A stretch of DNA of 64,000 nucleotides from Lucinisca nassula. Taxonomy: Eukaryota > Mollusca > Bivalvia > Lucinida > Lucinidae. The position numbers and the translations under genes are program-made. Of the stretch, positions 11,199-22,010 are shown piece by piece (within the stretch, counting starts at the first letter, position 1; each line of letters begins with the position of its first letter). Below the pieces are notes generated by a model. That model saw only the letters and a list, made by a program, of their open reading frames with translations. It was not told the origin of the DNA and did not search any database. The DNA lies in contig OY757017.1 of NCBI GenBank assembly GCA_963580285.1, positions 116,027,527-116,091,526 of the forward strand, given 5' to 3'.

Positions 11199-11835
11199 AC
11201 TTTTAAAGTCTGTGCACTTTTGTTCTGTATCACGTGTGTCAATGGAGGAGTATTGCTGCGGCACCCGGATATGGAAGGTATCATCGATCCTATAAGCATT
11301 TATCCTGATCTCGGTTTTCTAACCGATCAATTAGGCGCGGGGAACCAGTTGGGTGGTACCTGGAACCAGTTTGGTGGCCAGGAATTTTACATGGATCAAG
11401 CCGGTATGGGCGCCTTCTACCAGGACTACGGACCTCTTCCAGCCGAATTCCATATAAGCGGTAGTTTTTATCCTTTTCAAGGACAAAATCAGTTTGCACA
11501 GCAGTTCCAGGGTGGATACCATGGCAGCTTTATGCGTCCTGCGATGAGCTTTTATCCACTGGGACATGATCAAATGGGCGGAAGAGACTGCCTATTTTTT
11601 GGTGGCTTTCCAGGAATGATGCCACTTCCGTCACCGGTGTTTCCTAAAACGCAACCAATGTTTCCACAGCCAATGTTTCCACAGCCACAACCGAAACAAC
11701 CCGTAAAGTCCGTGCAGCCTGTTCAGCCTGTGCAACACCTCAGAGTTGAACCAGTACAACACAAACCAGTGCAGCCCATTAAACCGGCGCAGCCGCTTCC
11801 AATGCCGATCCCTCAAGCGAAGACCCCATGGCAGA
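11199..11835 (+). CDS. Exon of a secreted Gln/Pro-rich protein (signal peptide exon)
   Basis: The open frame is bounded by an acceptor-like pyrimidine tract ending TTCTCTTTCAG (AG at 11197-11198) and a strong donor, GTAAGT, at 11836. No ATG precedes it in frame, so the start must lie in an upstream exon not identified here. The exon begins with a hydrophobic stretch, VCALLFCITCVNGG, that looks like the core and cleavage region of a signal peptide. It continues with about 120 residues rich in Gly, Gln, Phe and Tyr, then a Pro/Gln/Val-rich tail with short repeats such as PMFPQPMFPQPQP and VQPVQPVQ. There are almost no cysteines after the signal. Low-complexity secreted proteins of this kind are common among molluscan shell-matrix and byssal proteins, but no named family is recognised. 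A MITE (family G) sits just inside the downstream intron. Confidence 0.6.
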
Positions 11836-11856
11836 GTAAGTTGAGGCTTGATACAT

Positions 11857-12030
11857 GTATTCACCATATTTGCATTATTTGCTGGCTCCCAGCTTGCACA
11901 TTGTCAATATTGGAAAAACAGGTAACCAGACCCCCCTGACCTTTTAAGGTCAGGGGGGTCTGGTTACTTATTTTTCCAACACTGATAACCTTCAGACTAG
12001 GAACCAGCAGATAATGCAAATAAGGTGAAT
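11857..12030. mobile_element. Palindromic MITE family G
   Basis: Nearly the whole element is an inverted repeat: ends TTCACCATATTTGCATTA / TAATGCAAATAAGGTGAA-like, and centre AGACCCCCCTGACCTT / AAGGTCAGGGGGGTCT. A second copy lies at 58434-58606. Confidence 0.8.
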
Positions 12031-12287
12031 ACATATACAGTGAAATTCCGCTATTAAGATCACCTAAAATTAAGACTTATTCTGCTTTTGAAGGCTTATA
12101 ATGAAGGCTGCACTTAATATTTCTTTGTGTGTTTCTGGCCACAGTGTCCTTTGATCAGAGACCACATTTGGGACTGTTCAAAAGTGGTCTTTAAGACCAC
12201 TTTTGAACAGTCCACAAGGTGGTCTTAATATAGGAATTGTAATGCACTTTATATTACCTGTGCATAATCATGATAAAGATCACACAC
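12031..12287. repeat. Intronic or intergenic segment with a perfect palindrome
   Basis: Contains the palindrome TGTTCAAAAGTGGTCTTTAA facing its reverse complement (about 12176-12215). The flanks also pair weakly (GACCAC/GTGGTC). Confidence 0.55.
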
Positions 12288-12553
12288 ACATGCGGCATAG
12301 TGCACTGTTTCACATCATCGCAAAAAGCTAGTTTTCCGATGAAAATCCTTGATATTTTTCTTATAAATACTGCAAACGTAGGTTGTGTGTGATCATTAGA
12401 ATCGCTTCATTGAGGCGGTTCTAACGAGTATCCACAACATATTTCTAGGAGCAAAAATAAGATAAATAATGTATACCCCCGTAAAACCAAGTTTTATCAA
12501 CATAAAGTGGGGTTTAGGGGCTGTTCATTTCACGGACTTGTTAACGTGATGAA
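12288..12553. mobile_element. MITE-B copy
   Basis: Family B order: GCATAGTGCAC end, hairpin TTAGAATCGCTTC / GAGGCGGTTCTAA, ACCCCCGTAAA block and CACGGACTTGTTAACGTGATG end. Confidence 0.7.
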
Positions 12554-12774
12554 ATGTCACACTACCACGCCAATATGTTATGAGCAATTGTTGAGTTGCT
12601 GTTTTCATATGTATGTGCACGCACCAAAGAATTCGACCAGACTTCGCATGTCGCAATCTTATATGAGTATGTGCTGTGCTGTGAACCTTTTGACCTATAT
12701 TCGAGTGTAAATAATAATGACAACAATAATAATAATCGACTTTATTTATAGAGGGTAACACAATTAGTCTTGCA

Positions 12775-13052
12775 GCCCCCGCCCATCGGGGCTTGGAGAA
12801 ATAGATTGGGGTGCATGGTACTTCCACGCACGCATATGAGTACTGATAAACCGCTTGGGAGGACTAAGCCTGCCCAGGCAAAGTGGTGTGTGTCAGACCG
12901 TCCAATGCGTATAAGCCTTTTGGTTTCATTGGACGACAGGGCTTGAGACGTCATTCCATCTCAATGTCGGGTAAAAGTCCAACAAAATTATAATAATCGC
13001 CTCCAAAATGATCTAAATAGTATTAACGGGGACGTTAAACCTCAACTCAAAC
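12775..13052 (+). mobile_element. SINE-like repeat R1 copy
   Basis: From GCCCCCGCCCATCGGGGC to GGGACGTTAAACCTCAA; the (CAAA)n tail is short. Confidence 0.75.
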
Positions 13053-13139
13053 AACTACTAATCTCCCATGTCGCCCTCTTTTCGTTCTCTTCCTGCTACG
13101 CATCGTGGATAAAATCTCCTGCTCAAGGAAACAACACGT

Positions 13140-13212
13140 AGTGCTCGCGGGGATCGAACCGGCCCTCACTCGATGTCATATCCGATGCTTTATCACTACA
13201 CCAAAGCGCTCC
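13140..13212 (-). repeat. tRNA-like SINE head
   Basis: The minus strand has A-box-like TTTGGTGTAGTGATAAAGC and B-box-like GGTTCGATCCCC, about 35 bases apart. No SINE body can be followed further and the cloverleaf is not fully paired, so a functional tRNA gene is not called. Confidence 0.5.
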
Positions 13213-13288
13213 ATATCACATATGTTTATTATCAGAAAAAATCGTCAATATCAGAATCATGAAAGAAAAGTTACGGGTATGTTTTCCT

Positions 13289-13545
13289 CATCACGTGCCC
13301 AAGTCCGTGAAATGAAGACCCCCTCCCATTTTATACAGAGATAACTGGGGTGTACGGGGTATACTTTATTTTTCGTATTTCTGCTTCAAGACATAGGTTG
13401 TGGGTACTCGTTAGAGCCGCCTCACTGAGGCGGTTCTAATGAGCACTCTCAACCTATGTTTTGAACATTAATAACAAAAATATTAAGGATTTTCATCAGA
13501 AAAGTAGTATTTTGGAGATATGAAAAATGTGGGTGAGTTATCGTA
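13289..13545. mobile_element. MITE-B copy
   Basis: Starts CATCACGTGCCCAAGTCCG. It has the CATTTTATACAGAG / ACTGGGGTGTACGGGG blocks, an intact hairpin (GAGCCGCCTCACTGAGGCGG) and the family B right half with GGAGATATGAAAAATG. Confidence 0.75.
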
Positions 13546-13589
13546 ATGCGATGGCGCAGTTAAGATATCATTTGCCTTTTGAACTACTC

Positions 13590-14142
13590 ATTACGAAAAC
13601 ACGCCTATTGATTGTTTGTTTGATTTGATGTCAACACTATAAAGGTCATTTTGGAGAAGTTGCTTCCAATTTTGTTGGACTTTTACCCGACATTGTGATG
13701 GAATGACATCTCGAGCCCTGTCGCCCAATAAAACCAATAGGGTTTATAAGCATGGCTTTGCCTGGGAAGGCTTAGATCCTCTAAGCGGTTTACCAGTATT
13801 CGTGTGCGGTCGGATTCAGCTCTGCGTGGAAGCATCATGCAGCCTATTTATTTCTACAAGCCCCAATAGGCGGGGGCCGTCACGCCTATTGAAATATATT
13901 TAATATTTTACCACAAAAAATCAGGATTTTTAGAAAAAAATCTGATATTAATTTTATTTCTGCTCGGAACATTGATTTTGGGAACTCGTTCTTACGAGTG
14001 CCCATAATCTATGTTTTTTTTTTTTTGTTTTTTTTTGAGTAGAAATAAGACAAATACTGTTTACCCCTGTAAACCACAGTTTTACTTTATAAAACGTGGG
14101 GTTTGATGGGGTCAAGATTATATATGCATGTTTTCGTGATGT
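13590..14142. mobile_element. MITE-A copy split by an R1 insertion
   Basis: The left end ATTACGAAAACACGCC lies at 13590-13605. The element is interrupted at 13612 and resumes at 13881 with CACGCCTATTGAAATAT, ending TGCATGTTTTCGTGATG. The hairpin is reduced to GTTCTTACGA and a long T run replaces part of one arm. Confidence 0.75.
13612..13880 (-). mobile_element. SINE-like repeat R1 with 12-bp target duplication
   Basis: A 269-bp R1 copy flanked by CACGCCTATTGA at 13600-13611 and 13881-13892. It sits in a MITE-A copy, and its excision would restore that copy. The duplication plus the (TTTG)-type tail at the 3' end indicate LINE-style retrotransposition. Confidence 0.9.
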
Positions 14143-14369
14143 ACAGATCATTGGTTCAGTGACCTGTAAGACAGTCCTTCGGACGGGGCTATATATCGAG
14201 TTTTTTGCTCCGCGCCTAAGAAATAGATATGCTCAAGCATTGATTTGCTGAGTACATTTTAATAAATCACAGTTCGTCTGTCATTTGTAAGTAAACAAAT
14301 CTTTCGCTCTACGCACTTTTGATTTGATCTACTTTAAAACTGACCTTCGGTTATTTATTACTTAAATGG

Positions 14370-14650
14370 CCCCCGCCCATCGGGGCTTGAAGAAATTTAT
14401 GGGCTGCATGATGCTTTAACGCAGAGCTGAAACCGGCCGCACACGACTACTGGTAAACCACTTAGAGGATCTAAGCCTGGCCAGGCAAAGCGGTGCGAGT
14501 CGGACCTCCATGCTTTAAAACCTATTGGTTTTATTGGGCGACAGGGCTTGAGATGTCATTTCATCTCAATGTCGGGTAAAAGTCCCACAAAATTGGAAGA
14601 AACGTCTCAGTGTTGACGGGGACGTTAAACCTCAATTCAAACAAACAAAA
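14370..14650 (+). mobile_element. SINE-like repeat R1 copy
   Basis: Begins GCCCCCGCCCATCGGGGC and ends GACGTTAAACCTCAATTC followed by AAACAAACAAA. Confidence 0.8.
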
Positions 14651-15058
14651 TTTATTACTTATCAAATCACACACTAGAACATATCCCTGTTTCAATCCTA
14701 ACGCTCTAAAATCGACAATATTTATTTCCTTCGAAATCTCTCAAACTTTCGCCATTGTTAGAAGAAATCCTGCGAATATTGTGACTGTTTTACACACATT
14801 TATGTCCTTTTATAATGTTTTTGACACGAGAAGATAAAGTTTCGCCGTCTAACGTCAAAGAATCTACAAGTAACGCCTTAAAACGGCTGCTTTTTTATGA
14901 CGTCACTGGTCGCGCTCTTCCGCACAGTGATTTGTTGCAGATTAAATCACTGTACATTTCCTTCCACTGCGCGCGCTGTGTTTGAATCCAATGTACAGTG
15001 TACCCTAAAATATAACGATATTATTCGTTCCCTAACATTTTGGCCATAAAAAGCATTT
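14651..15058. other. Intergenic, nothing recognised
   Basis: No exon or repeat family recognised; moderate GC near 14870-14990. Confidence 0.4.
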
Positions 15059-15235
15059 GCCGGAATAAAGAACCCCATCAAGGTGTAGTATTAACCCATT
15101 TTGTACCAGAAACCCCAAAACGGGTACCCTGGCAAACAGTGCAGGCCCAGAATGCGGGGTCTGATCAGGCCCTCCATTGTTTGCTAAAAGTTCGTCATTT
15201 TCAAAATCAATTTTGAGGAAAACACAACCTGACAC
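15059..15235. repeat. Hairpin repeat family E, longer copy
   Basis: GGCAAACAGTGCAGGCCC faces GGCCCTCCATTGTTTGC, with flanking words TTTTGTACCA and CAAAATCAATTTTGAGGAAA also seen at 37790-38000. The family is therefore longer than its hairpin. Confidence 0.55.
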
Positions 15236-15299
15236 CCCTAAATTTTGAAATAGACTCCTGCTATAGATAACGAGGAAGATTCAGTTTGGTACTAAAAAG

Positions 15300-15450
15300 G
15301 GCTAAACTAGATAAAAAGTCACTTTCCCTTAATACTCCAGGAAACAAATAATATGAATTTCTTTTAGAATCGCCCTCAGTGAGGCGATTCTAAGAAATTG
15401 CCACAAGGGACAAATATCCACAACATTTGTCCATTGGAGTACTGATTCAA
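15300..15450. repeat. Hairpin element related to MITE-A/B
   Basis: The outer arms TTAATACTCCA and TGGAGTACTGATT are inverted. The inner stem TTAGAATCGCC / GGCGATTCTAA is the MITE core with a matched base change in both arms. Confidence 0.55.
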
Positions 15451-15568
15451 GTATTCTTGAATATTTCCGAATTTATCAGACTCGTCCTCAGCTAAGAATA
15501 CAGAGTTTTGTCATAGTGTAGATTGTGGGTATAAAGTGAGTTGACTGTGCCCACATGTAAGCAAGATG

Positions 15569-15893
15569 TCATCACGTGAACAAGTTCGTGTGATGAGTAC
15601 CTCCTACATCCCTACTTTATGTAGAGAAAATTGTGGTTTACGGGGGTATACATCGTTATTTTTCTTATTTCTGCTCCAAGACATAGGTTGTGGGTACTTA
15701 TTTCTGCTCCATGACATAGGTTGTGGGTACTCGTTAGAACCGCCTCAATGAGGCGGTTCTAACGAGCACCCACAACCTATGCTCGCTGTATAAACACTAA
15801 AAATGTCACGGATTTTCATCAGAAAAGTTGCCATTTCTGGATATGAGAAAAAATTGCATTGTGTCGCACGTGTCTGTTATCACAACAACGGTA
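15569..15893. mobile_element. MITE-B copy with duplicated arm
   Basis: Starts CATCACGTGAACAAGTTCG. The segment TTATTTCTGCTCCA..GGTTGTGGGTACT occurs twice before a perfect GAACCGCCTCAATGAGGCGG stem. Confidence 0.75.
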
Positions 15894-15929
15894 TATCCAC
15901 ATTCATGCAATAATAATCGGCGACACGCC

Positions 15930-16258
15930 ATTACGAAATCACGCCTATACAAATACATTGTAACATATATCGCCGAAAAAATGAAAAATTTTAAGCTGAA
16001 AAATTGCGATATATTTTCTTCTTTCTGCTCAAAATACAGATTGTAGGTACTCGTTAGAACCGCCTCATCGAGGCGGTTCTAACTAGTTTGTAGGTACTCG
16101 TTAGGACCGCCTCATCGAAGCGGTTCTTACGAGTACCCACAATCTATATTTTAGAGCAGAAATAAGAAAAATAAGGTTTAGCCCTGTAAACCCCAGTTTT
16201 ACTGTATAAAAGTGGGGTTCAAGGGGGTCAAAATTATATATGTATGTTTTTGTGATGC
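15930..16258. mobile_element. MITE-A copy with duplicated hairpin
   Basis: Begins ATTACGAAATCACGCC and ends ATGTATGTTTTTGTGATG. Two successive GAACCGCC-type hairpins lie at about 16047-16085 and 16093-16134. Confidence 0.75.
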
Positions 16259-16422
16259 GGAAGACTGTCTTCGAGCATGTGTGTTTAGTGAAAACTCAGA
16301 TCAGCATGCGGATCCGAACAGACATTTCAGAGCATTTGCTAGGCGCAATATGAGTTGACATTGACCCAAAGCCTATATATAGGACAGAGGTAGAAATCAG
16401 TCTGTGTTCCAACGAATAAAAT

Positions 16423-16615
16423 CATCACGAAAACATGCCTTTATAAAGATGACCCCATTAAATCCCACTTTTATATTGTAAAACTGGGGTTTACACAGAA
16501 ATACATTTTTTTCATTTCTGCTCAAAACATAGATTGCTGGAAACTCGTTAGAACCGCCTCGTCGGCGCGATTCTAACGAGTTTCCAACAATCTGTGTGGA
16601 GCAGAAATGTGAAAA
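16423..16615. mobile_element. MITE-A copy, 3' truncated
   Basis: From CATCACGAAAACATGCC through the blocks to the closing arm CAGAAATG. The stem has a mutated loop (GTCGGCGCG). Confidence 0.7.
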
Positions 16616-17027
16616 TCCTTTTCTCATTACCCAAACATACTCTGTTTTATGAGTGTCATGCAAACTACCTGATATTAAACAATACTTTTTTATTGCAATC
16701 TTTCAGATACCCACATTCAGACACGTCCTCTCTGAAACCTGGTGACAGGTGAGTGCACGAAAGACTAAAATCTGGAGCACGGATGGTTTGTTAACCGTGG
16801 CTACTGAATTCAAACTCGTTCTTTCGACCCTGGAAAATTCTTCCTATAGCTCCAGATATCCATGCATTCAGAGCAATCAAGATTTTTTTCTGATTTTATC
16901 TTTGAAAGTATTCTGTATGTAGAAATTATAATCATCTCAATGAGGCGATTCTAATGAGAAAACATTACATTGTGTTATTTTCCAAAAGATTGAAAATATA
17001 TTCTTATGTCACTCTTGTTATTTTTTC
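16616..17027. other. Intergenic, MITE arm remnant only
   Basis: A lone half-stem (AATCATCTCAATGAGGCGA, about 16932-16951) remains of a MITE. No gene is recognised. Confidence 0.4.
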
Positions 17028-17290
17028 ATCCATCAAGTGAACAAGTCCGTGTAATAAACATCCGTCTAAGCCCCACTTTACATGAAGAAATATGGGTTGA
17101 CGGGGTATTAATTCTTTTCCGTACTTTTGCTTAGACGTATAGAGTGTGGGTACTCGTTAGAATCATTGAGGCGGTTCTAGCGAGTACCCACTATCTTTGT
17201 TTGGACTAGAAATAAGAAAAATCAGAAAAAATAACCATTTTATAGATATGAAAAAAGCGCTTTGTCGCGCGGATGTGTTAGCGTAAGGTT
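17028..17290. mobile_element. MITE-B copy
   Basis: CATCAAGTGAACAAGTCCG end, blocks, shortened stem AATCATTGAGGCGG, and the right half with TAGATATGAAAAAAGCGC. Confidence 0.7.
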
Positions 17291-17588
17291 TGAAGTGTCA
17301 GGAAGATGCTTTTCAGACCAAGTGGTAGGTAAATGAAATACCTACCCTTTCTCTGCAGGTTTCTCTTTGCTGTAAGCTTTAGCGTGACATGGGCCTCTCT
17401 TTGCAGCGGGATGATCAGTGTGTATGTTATTTCTCCTTTTCAGCAACCAGGGATTTCCCCCCGCGACTGAGCTGGATATACACATGCAAATGTACTATGA
17501 TATCAAACGGCAGTATTAAAAAAAAATCTCGCCTTGAGGTATCGTCGTGTCGCAAATGTTTGAGCCGCTGAACAGTGAGAAAGGGGTC

Positions 17589-17853
17589 CTAATATATTAC
17601 GCAAATACATTGTTAACTTTACCGCCGAAAAACTGAAAACTTTAGAAAAACTGTGATTTATTTTCTAATTTCTGCCCAAAATATAGATTGTGAGTACTCG
17701 TTAGAATCGCCTTATCCAGGCGGTTCTAACGAGTACCAACAATCTTTATTTGAGCAGAAATGAGCAACATAAGATTAACCCCTTTAAACCCCACTTTTGC
17801 TATATAAAAGTGGGGTTCAAGGGGGTCAAAATCATAGGTGTGTTTTCGTGATG
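17589..17853. mobile_element. MITE-A copy
   Basis: Full family A in reverse order, with stem GTTAGAATCGCCTTATC / GGCGGTTCTAAC and end GTGTGTTTTCGTGATG. Confidence 0.75.
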
Positions 17854-17957
17854 AATGCCCGTTCGCAGCCTACTACTATAAATACGACTAGCCCCGTTGT
17901 CTTGCATTTTAGCTATATATACTGTTCACAAAAAGTGGGGGATATTCGGGGTCCTTC

Positions 17958-18700
17958 TATAGCGTAGCTATACACCTTTGACTGTGATCGTATAGTGTTT
18001 CTTAATTATAAAATATAACTAAAGTCATATTGAGAGTTTCAGCAGCTTTATTAGGCAGGCACCTCATACGAGTGCACAACTCCTAAACCAGACTAACGGT
18101 CCGCAAGCTGATCAAGTAGACATCTGAAGTCTTGGTCAGAAAACCCCAGTATTTATAATCACTACAAAAATCTCACGCAATATCCCTCTCTCATTGCATC
18201 ATGCTTGTTATCGCAACACTTGCCAAAATCTCTTCTAACTATAAGCTATCTGTCATGATTTTGATGACTGCACTAATAATATGATCTTTAAAATGCAGTT
18301 TCATCAGGTTTCTAAAGTACTTCACATGGACACCTGCTTAAATAACCTTTAAAAGGAAATGTCAGAGTCATATGATATTACAAAATTAAGCTGGCTCATA
18401 ATCAAGTGATGATTTGAATGGCTGCCAGGTACATGTATGTGCATGTATGTGCAATTCAAGTGCATCTCTGCATTTTATGCAAAGTTATATAATTGATGTT
18501 TCAGGGTTTTAAAATGAAGCTGTTTCATAATAAGAATTGAAGCTTAATATTTTCATAACAGTACCGAGACAGAAGCTTACTGCCTTTTCAACACTCATTC
18601 AGTCATATCATCATTCTTACACACCTTCAACAATATTCCAGTCATACACATGATAACATGCCTATGCAAAATATCATGTGCATAACATGACTATGTTATA
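17958..18700 (-). repeat. 3' LTR of the env element
   Basis: 743 bp, bounded TATA...TATA. It is identical to the copy at 32117-32859 except for GATAACATG versus GATGACATG near 18652. On the minus strand the purine-rich ATGGGAGGTA (18701-18710) just before it is a plausible polypurine primer for plus-strand synthesis. Confidence 0.92.
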
Positions 18701-19440
18701 TACCTCCCATTGTTGAGTAAATTAATTAACCCCTTAATTAATTTATCTAATAATTCTGACCAAAACCTCTTGTACATATAATGTGTATACAATTCATATA
18801 TAATAACCAAGATATCATCAACATACATCAGTGACCAAGATGTATGCAATAAAACAAGATATCATCAACATATGTCAGTGACCAGGATGATCATCAACAC
18901 ATAAATCAATGACCAGGATGATATCTAAATAGTAACATGATATTATCAACAGATATCATAAAACACATGTCAGTGACCAGGATCATGCATAAATAAACAA
19001 GACATCATAAATACATGACAGTGGCAAGGATCCATTCACATATATAAGTGACCAGGATTATATGATACATATATTACTCATCAGGATGAAAACCAGGATG
19101 AATAACATATCATCAATCAAGACTAATTAATTAACTAATGTCATGTATGTTTCATGTGACTAGGATTGTAATTAATCTCATATGTAATTAAGCTAATATG
19201 TGACAAGGATCCAATAAAAACATTTGATTAGGATTTGTCCAGGATAATAACGAAGTTTCAAGTTTAATTGTTAATTAAATGTCTTAGATGTTTTCTTAAT
19301 TATTTCTTTTAATCAACCCTTCTAATCTAGTAGACTTCCTAATTACCAGGATAAGCAATATACTTGTAACCAGGATTTCTACAAACTATAAGACCAATAA
19401 AGGGCTTATTTAAACACACTGTTTTTAGATTAAGTTTTTA
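18701..19440. repeat. Degenerate GTGACCAGGAT satellite-like 3' region
   Basis: Many imperfect repeats of about 40-60 bp containing (A)GTGACCAGGAT and ATCATCAACA from about 18780 to 19400, in an AT-rich background. It has no coding potential and may serve as the element's 3' untranslated region. Confidence 0.55.
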
Positions 19441-19449
19441 TTCCTTTTT

Positions 19450-19720
19450 GGATGGTGAATTTACACAGTCACATTGTTCTTCCCTCAAGTTTATAACTGT
19501 CGGAGGTTGTGGAATAGGTATAACTGGAACTCTGTAGATTTTATTCGCCATTAGTATCCCATCGTTGTTACCTGAGCTGTGTGTTGGCTGGTGGTGTAGG
19601 TTAGTAATAGACATTTTTCACGAAGACCGAATTAGGACTTCGAAGATCGAGAACGGAGTTACACCCTGGGATGTTCTCAACGTTACATGTACCTCGTACA
19701 TGTAATTTACCTGCAATAAT
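19450..19720 (+). pseudogene. Coding-like remnant, inverted relative to 23520-23756
   Basis: Read on the plus strand, it contains an interrupted frame with RHFSRRPN, a stop, and then YTLGCSQRYMYL. This aligns with RHFSLGRKTDL and YQLGSSQRYLFL on the minus strand at about 23560-23680. Nucleotide similarity extends over about 150 bp at an estimated two-thirds identity. The family is unknown; at least this copy is broken. Confidence 0.4.
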
Positions 19721-19799
19721 AAAAGGCGTAACTAGCAAAGCGGAGAAAGCAGTGCATTTTGCACAACACTGACAGTTTTGAATTCACGTGAAACGAAAT

Positions 19800-20345
19800 T
19801 CCTGTCGTAGGGCTTATATGCATTGGAGGGTCCGACTCGCACCACTTTAGTTTATACTTATTTATTTTAGTTCGATTGCGATGGAAGCTTCAAGTTTATT
19901 TAATCGCTCTCGAACACACATTCACGCGCGCGCGAGAGAGGCAGAGACTATTACACAAATGCTGCCCATTTACACCTGGGTGGAGTGAGGCAGTGTCATT
20001 TCTTGTCTTGCCCAAGGACACACCTCGATACCGGGTGCCGGATTCGAACGCACAACCTCTCGATCATGAGTCCCAATCGAGCCTGACCATCGCTCCACTT
20101 TGCCTGCAGAAGCTGTGTGCTAAGCGGTACACCAGTATTCATGTGCCGTCTGTTGAAGCACCATGCAACCGAATCTATTTCCAAAAGCCCCGACGGTTGG
20201 AGCCTTTTCTCTAGGGAACCCACATAAGGTGAATGCTCGATGTAAGACGAGCCTGTCCGAGATGGAAGATAAGTAAACAGGCCGCCTAAAAAATTACATA
20301 ACTAGTGCTGACTGGGCCGTTAATCTCGAATACAAACAAACAAAA
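19800..20345 (-). mobile_element. tRNA-SINE with a conserved central domain, inside SINE tail fragments
   Basis: The minus strand at about 20000-20100 has A-box-like AAGTGGAGCGATGGTCAGG and B-box-like GCGTTCGAATCC. The following body contains TTGGGCAAGACAAGAAATG and CCACCCAGGTGTAAATGG, resembling a SINE central domain known from many marine invertebrates. 20220-20345 is a plus-strand SINE 3' end (GGGCCGTTAATCTCG then CAAACAAACAAA). Confidence 0.6.
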
Positions 20346-20811
20346 CAAAATTTTCCAGTTTGTTCTTTAAGAAGTAAACAAATTATTACATAGCCTTGTT
20401 CACCCAATGGGGTGAAAATGGGAATTTGAAAAACAATAATTCTTATACATAACAATCTGAGTCAAAGTGTTTCTAGGAAATATACATAAGCCAAAGTCTC
20501 TGAAGAACGCATTTAAGGCGAAGTCCGCAGGGAACTCAGTCAAGGCTAAGTTTCCCTTGGACTCAACTGAGGCGAATCTGCATGAAACTCATCTCACTTG
20601 AATTCGGCGGGAACTGAAATGAAGCAGAATCGCAGGAAAACTCGCCTGAATATTTTACAATGGAACTCCCCTAATGCGAAAACAAACAAACATGAACCTG
20701 GGCCGCTTTGTCCTATTTTTCGTTTGTTTCAGTTATGCTGACTCAACATTAAACCTTCTCTCCGTGACAACAAAATAAAAAAAAGAAAGAAAGAAACAAT
20801 AGAATGGAATT
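20346..20811. other. Cargo segment, nothing recognised
   Basis: Holds a few repeated words around AAGGCGAAGTC / AGGCGAATCTG / ACTCGCCTGAA (20510-20660), perhaps degenerate tandem units. No gene is supported. Confidence 0.4.
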
Positions 20812-21122
20812 TTGTTTGTTTGTTTTATTTAAGGTTTAACGTCCCCGTCAACACTTTAAAGGTCATTTTAGAGAAAAGACGTTTCTTCCAATTTTGTGGG
20901 ATTTTTATCCGACATTAGGATGATTTGTCATCTCAAGACCTGCCACCCAATTGAACCAATCGGGGTAATATGAATCGACGGTCCGACTCGCACCACTTTT
21001 CCTGGACAGACTTAGAACATCTAAGCAGTTTACCAGAAGCCAACTGCGGTCGGTTTCAGCTCTGCGTTGAATAATCGTGTAGCCCAATCTATTTCTGCAA
21101 ACCCCAATGGGCGGGGGCCAAA
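20812..21122 (-). mobile_element. SINE-like repeat R1 copy
   Basis: From GCCCCCGCCCATTGGGG (minus strand) to GGGACGTTAAACCTTAAA and a (CAAA)n tail. Confidence 0.75.
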
Positions 21123-21489
21123 ATGGAATGAAGTAGTTTAATGTATACATTTGGAAAAACCCTGTTTTTATTGCGCAATAAACCAGATGATCATATTTGC
21201 TACAAAATACCATTATTTATTTGCTACGTTTTTATTAAAATTCTTTAGTTGCGGGCTAGGGTTTTCCAAAGACTTTTGTTCGCCATGAAAGGCACCATAT
21301 TCTCTCCTTTATGATTACGATCCTGGAAAACAAACAACTACATGTAATACAAATCACAGTAAAAGTGCTGACAGCGAAGATTCTGCACATTTTATGATAT
21401 TCATCTTTTCGGCCGGACAGGTCATCATAACGAAAAATATACCTATGCAAATAAAATAAAACAAATAACGCCAAAACCCGAGCGACCGT

Positions 21490-22010
21490 TTTTCAGATGC
21501 AAAAATTCAATGTATTCCCTATTTTTGCACAAAATACAAACTGTGAGTACTTTTTTTAAACCGCCTTGATTAAGCGGTTTGCACGAGTACCTACAATCTT
21601 TGTTTGTTTGTTTTGGAGTTTAACGGCCCAGTCAACACTTTTTAGGTCATGAGCCGGTCAGTCTACCTAGCCACACTTTCCTGGGCAGGCTTATACGTAA
21701 GCGATTAACCAGTACAGTGCACATTTTTTCGCCAGAAACTGACAACTGCCCTTCTTGAATCAGCGGAATGGAGAGAATGACCGTAGAAAAGATTTTTTGA
21801 TCAATCTCTATACGAAAGAATGTTGCCGACCGCGGCAGGTATCGAATCCGCGTCCTCCTGATCACCAGTCAGACGCGCATCCGACTGAGCTAGGTACCTA
21901 CAATCTACGTTTGACAGCAGAATATAAAAAAAATAAAATAAGGTTTACTCCCGTAAACACCAGTTTATATTTTTTGTCAACTGGGATCATTTATTTCATT
22001 GCTGAGCTTT
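21490..22010. mobile_element. MITE-A/B copy split by a SINE
   Basis: The left part has the stem AACCGCCTTGATTAAGCGGTT and GAGTACCTACAATCT. After the SINE it resumes with GTACCTACAATCTACG, then AAGGTTTACTCCCGTAAAC. Confidence 0.7.
21600..21893 (-). mobile_element. Full tRNA-derived SINE with 13-bp target duplication
   Basis: Flanked by GTACCTACAATCT at 21587-21599 and 21894-21906. On the minus strand: tRNA-like head with A box (TAGCTCAGTCGGATG) and B box (GGATTCGATACC), a body, a module GTACTGGTTAATCGCTTACG shared with R1, then GGGCCGTTAAACTCC and (CAAA)n. This is the best-delimited SINE in the window and serves as the reference for 2790-2985 and 6190-6310. Confidence 0.9.

Noticed and set aside
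13140..13212. A functional tRNA gene
   Set aside because: Only the A and B boxes are convincing; stems do not pair fully and similar heads elsewhere clearly belong to SINEs.
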